Shown here: positions 15,276-18,352 of the stretch, one piece after another | How positions within the stretch are numbered: position 1 is the first letter of the stretch | Layout of the letters: each line of letters opens with the position of its first letter | Origin: Sporisorium sorghi | Taxonomy: Eukaryota > Basidiomycota > Ustilaginomycetes > Ustilaginales > Ustilaginaceae | Assembly: GCA_023212695.1 (NCBI GenBank) | Contig: JALCCG010000368.1 | Span: 1 to 18,352, forward strand | Direction: 5' to 3' | Length of the DNA stretch: 18,352 nucleotides | The notes under the pieces: generated by a model | Seen by the model: only the letters and a program-made list of their open reading frames with translations | The model's database searches: none | What the model was told of the DNA's origin: nothing | Translations under genes and position numbers: made by a program

Positions 15276-16523
15276 GGAGGCGCGTGTTGGGAGGAAGAAG
15301 TATTGGAAGAATATACCCCGAGCAGTGTTTGCCGCTTGCAATGAATCCGACTTCGACGAGCGACGTGTCGCGCGAGTGGCCCTGTGGGATCGTGGGCATC
15401 GTGCGCGCGCTGATAGCGCCCGAGATCGAGCCGCTGTGCGCAAGCCCCGTGGACGACCGGCGTCGTCCCATCTGCCACAGTGCGGCGTCTACGGGGGGCG
15501 CGCCGGCGCAGCGTCGTCGTTCGCCCCAGCGACGCGGTCCCGAGAACAATCGCAGAGCTGGGAGCGGTACTGCGCTGCGACGCCTCACTCGGCTGGACCG
15601 CCACCTGACTGCCGCTGGGTCGTCGCGACTTGACCCGCGGAAGCGTGCCAAAGCGCGCCGGCCGCTGACGAGAAGCCCGCGCAATACTCGCAACCGACGT
15701 ATGCCGACTCCCCGCCACAGACACGGGCACGCTCCACTCGCCTTTCCTCCCAGGAAGCCCGGAAGAGTAGCTCGACCGCCCCCAACTACCGCCCACGTCG
15801 TCGCTGGCGTCCACAAACACGTGCTCTAGCAGCAGACCCCCCTGCTGATCCTGCTCTCGCAAAAGCGGTCTCGGGCCCGCACGCGGCCAGCTCATCTGGT
15901 GGGATGCCGTTCGAGCGTGGGTGGTGCTGCTGCTGCTGGTGGCGCTGGGAGCGTGCTGGCGCGGGCGGTGGTTGATGCTGCTCTGCCACGACGCGCGCTT
16001 TTCGGCATCGTGCAGCATGAGCTCCCACTCTGACTCCTCCGCCGTCGGCCCCGCAGGCTTCACCCCCACTCGTCTGATGCCCTGACATGGTCGAGAACAG
16101 ACTCCTCACCGAGTCCCGCGACGACGGTCTCCGGGGTCCGTTGCGCGCGCGCCGGCCGAAGCTACCGGACGCGCGTCCAGGTGGGAGGTCCGGTAGCGAC
16201 ATTTCAGGCGACGTTGCTGGCGTTGACGCGTTGCCACCCGAGGAAAAGGTGGTGTTGACGCTCGAGGCGGAGTGCGGCGGGGACAGAGAAGAAGTGTTGA
16301 GGTCGCAAAAGCGCGCAGCGAGGGTTTCGACAGGCTCGTCGGTGGCTTTACGGATGCGCGGGAAGGTGTCGAACCGACGCTGGCTGGTGTCGGCGGGTGG
16401 CGGCGCGGGAGGGGTACCCCGGGCGAACGGGATGATCTTCATGAGAATCTTGGAGCGGGGTTTGAGCGAGCCGCTGGTAGTGGACACACTCGAGGAGCGC
16501 AGCGAGCTCAATTGAGGGAGCAT
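15238..16523 (-). CDS. Uncharacterised Ser/Arg-rich protein, reading frame broken twice
   Basis: The gene starts at an ATG at 16523-16521 (MLPQLSSLRSSS). Coding-like sequence then runs through three minus-strand frames in succession: the first to about 16067, the second from about 16067 to 15498, and the third from there to the stop at 15240-15238. Each switch lies at a homopolymer (5 C on the plus strand at 16063-16067; 6 G at 15493-15498), and each would be cured by one base fewer in the run. Read through, it would be about 427 residues. The text is Ser/Pro/Arg-rich with more ordered acidic patches such as AEESEWELMLHDAEKR just after the first break. I recognise no domain. Possible causes are sequencing errors at homopolymers, a short 52-nt GTGAGG...AAG intron at the first break, real +1 frameshifting, or a decaying gene. 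It ends inside the 3' end of the convergent DUF2015 gene. Confidence 0.5.
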
Positions 16524-16533
16524 GCCCAGTCAG

Positions 16534-16559
16534 CACGTCACGCTCATGCTGTCACGTCA
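16534..16559 (-). promoter_or_regulatory. Paired TGACGTG sites (bZIP/CRE-like) upstream of the minus-strand gene
   Basis: CACGTCA occurs at 16534-16540 and 16553-16559, that is TGACGTG on the minus strand, 11-36 bp before the ATG at 16523. The same heptamer recurs at 17168-17174 and 18053-18059. TGACGT is the half-site of CREB/ATF-type bZIP factors. Role is inferred; the closeness to the ATG suggests these may be in the leader or that the true start is elsewhere. Confidence 0.3.
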
Positions 16560-16845
16560 AGTTTTGTTTTAAATCTTTTTCTTAAGAGTTGGCAGACAAG
16601 ACTTGGTCAAGCATGCTGATTGCGCGGAGTCGTATTCCAAAGCCTCAAGATGGCCTTGTCCATCGGCGACGATTCGGTCAAGCCAGAATGCTGCTTCCAA
16701 GCCACAATGTCACCAATCCGGAGACAGCTCTCGACTACACACTCCGCCCCACCATTCCGCGGTGCTACAAACACGCTCACCAACAAACGAGGTCCAGAAC
16801 TCCAAAGCTCGTCGGCTTCCCTACCATCGGCCTTTCACTATAAGC

Positions 16846-16867
16846 GAGAGAGAGAGAGAGAGAGAGA
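16846..16867. repeat. (GA)11 microsatellite
   Basis: There are eleven perfect GA units, preceded by TATAAG at 16839-16844. The tract is likely length-polymorphic between strains. Confidence 0.95.
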
Positions 16868-18277
16868 CATCGACTTGATGATGGAGGATAGGTATTGGCC
16901 GTAAGGAGCCCTGTCGTGGTACATTCGGTCGATCGTGTCGACCATTCTTGCTAGCGATCGACGTAGAGGGTGCGCCAACGCCACCGTTTTGGCGATCGCA
17001 ATGTCACTCATAGCTTCTGAGCGTAAGGCCGCGCTGCCTCTCAACCACATGTGGGTCCGGCAAGCTGGGATCGAGAGTGGCTTGGGATAGGATAAACATG
17101 TCGTACAGTCTCGGAAACTCTGAAACCGCTGCAGGGACTGTGAGCTTAGAGAAAAAGGGATCCTACTTGACGTGCACGAGAAAAAAGAGTGCTGTTTGAC
17201 GTCCCCGTTGCAGATGATCACTGCAGGCCAAAGTGGGCTATCCCGACGCAGGGGATGGTCTTAGACCCCACGTTCCTGCGTTTGTGTCGCGACGTCCAAA
17301 GTTCGGGCGAGTGATGGGCAACAGAGCCCACGGAGCACAGGCCAGTCCGAGAGGCATTGCTGTATCTCGGACCGGGAGGGATCCGCTTCCACTCTCAGAT
17401 TCTCACTCCGCCCATCCACGCTGCGCTGCTCAATTGTCCTTTTTCTCTCCGAGCGTAAACAACAAACATCCATCACTGCGAGCCGCTGTTCAGCTTCTTC
17501 TTCCGGCTCATTGTCTGTGCTGTCGCCGTTCCTTTGACCGCTCTGTAACCCCCGACGAGGTCTAGACAGTCCCTTGCCCCTTCTGTGCTTGGTCCCTAAC
17601 CGAGCAAGAGGGAGCACACTAAGACTAGAGCAGCTGATCCCCGTCCTCCCTCGTGTACAAGCTGAAGATCTAGACCTCGACATTGCGAGCCGAACTGGTA
17701 GGCCGTGATCTCGCTAGGTGTTTGTTGGTGGCCGTATGCCCGACCGAACCAAATCCGCATCGTGGTCTAGACCAAGAGCAACCCTTGCATTGGGACGCCA
17801 CAATTGGATCGACAAAGGCACATCATTCCGAATGCATTTCTGGTCGTCATGTGCGGGAGTATACCGCGCCGGCGTTTCCCGATCTCTGAGGGCCGAGGCC
17901 GAGGCAAGCTCTGCAGCTTGTAGCGTTTGACGGGCACGTCCAATTTTTGTCACCGTCAGGCGACACATTGTTTGCTGACAAGTAGAGATGACAGTGTGCA
18001 TTGGCTGCTAAGACCGCAGAGTCATGCACTGCACTCAGCAGAATGAGACGGGCACGTCAATCGGTCCACGCGGCTGCATGACAGATCGATAGCAGGTCAT
18101 CGTTGTTTTTCGACCCAGTGGACAGCGGTGGAATTTTCAGACGACGCGCGTGTCTCCCTTACCTGTGCCAAGAAGGCTGGCTGCTTTGCACATGACAGTA
18201 TTTGTTGACCGAGGTTTGACAGCAGCTTGGACAGCAGTTCGGCTTCATGCAACGGTCAAGTCGGTCTTGTCAGGACA

Positions 18278-18279
<2 letters not shown>

Positions 18280-18352
<73 letters not shown>
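18280..18352. repeat. Run of 73 T at the right edge
   Basis: The last 73 bases are uninterrupted T. Such a run could be the poly(A) end of a minus-strand non-LTR retrotransposon lying to the right, or an assembly artefact at a contig end. It is not a fungal telomere repeat. Confidence 0.9.

Larger units (their letters stand above)
16524..18279. other. Long region with no recognised gene
   Basis: This is about 1.75 kb upstream of the minus-strand gene. Frames of 60-140 codons exist on both strands but are low-quality, mutually overlapping and without family features. The region contains a (GA)11 microsatellite next to a TATAAG and repeated CACGTCA/TGACGTG heptamers. It may be promoter and leader sequence, or part of a gene whose coding portion lies beyond the right edge. 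Confidence 0.4.

Noticed and set aside
16040..16113. Ordinary intron explaining the first frame break of the minus-strand gene
   Set aside because: The only in-frame GT-AG options are 28 nt and 52 nt; the latter starts at GTGAGG but ends at a poor GAAG without a pyrimidine tract. It is kept only as a minor alternative.
16838..17221. 127-codon minus-strand frame over the GA repeat
   Set aside because: Its C-terminus is only the translated GA microsatellite (SLSLSL) and the rest lacks features.
18280..18352. Telomere at the right edge
   Set aside because: Fungal telomeres in this group are TTAGGG-type; a pure T run does not fit.

Overview
The window reads as a GC-rich, compact, intron-poor basidiomycete nuclear locus, most likely from a smut fungus (Ustilaginales). 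This rests on long single-exon genes, a GPI-anchored chitin deacetylase, an Amt/Mep ammonium transporter, a kinesin-7, a small DUF2015 protein, and an intron-containing tRNA gene with a pol III terminator. The species assignment is an inference, since no database could be consulted. Layout from left to right: the start of a minus-strand gene runs off the left edge (1-272). A minus-strand chitin deacetylase (842-2242) and a plus-strand ammonium transporter (3927-5522) are divergent and share a 1.7-kb intergenic region. That region carries A/T tracts and a cluster of GATA sites on the transporter side. After an apparently empty 1.1-kb stretch come a large Ser/Pro-rich protein with a C-terminal membrane domain (ATG at 7315, probably with a further 5' exon; ends 9858) and a kinesin-7 motor (10478-13603), both on the plus strand. 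A minus-strand tRNA gene with a 54-nt intron (13784-13911) follows, then a DUF2015 protein on the plus strand (14763-15275). Tail-to-tail with it is an uncharacterised minus-strand gene (15238-16523) whose reading frame breaks twice, each time at a homopolymer run. The last 1.8 kb has no recognisable gene and ends in 73 consecutive T. The genes look like unrelated housekeeping and cell-surface functions rather than a cluster. The only suggestive link is the shared promoter of cell-wall chitin deacetylation and ammonium uptake. The most unusual element is the tRNA: it folds as a class I molecule with a 5-nt variable loop, yet its anticodon is UAG, which reads the leucine codon CUA and is normally carried by a class II tRNA. 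Three frame uncertainties lie at runs of G or C, so base-level accuracy at homopolymers should be considered before any of them is interpreted biologically.
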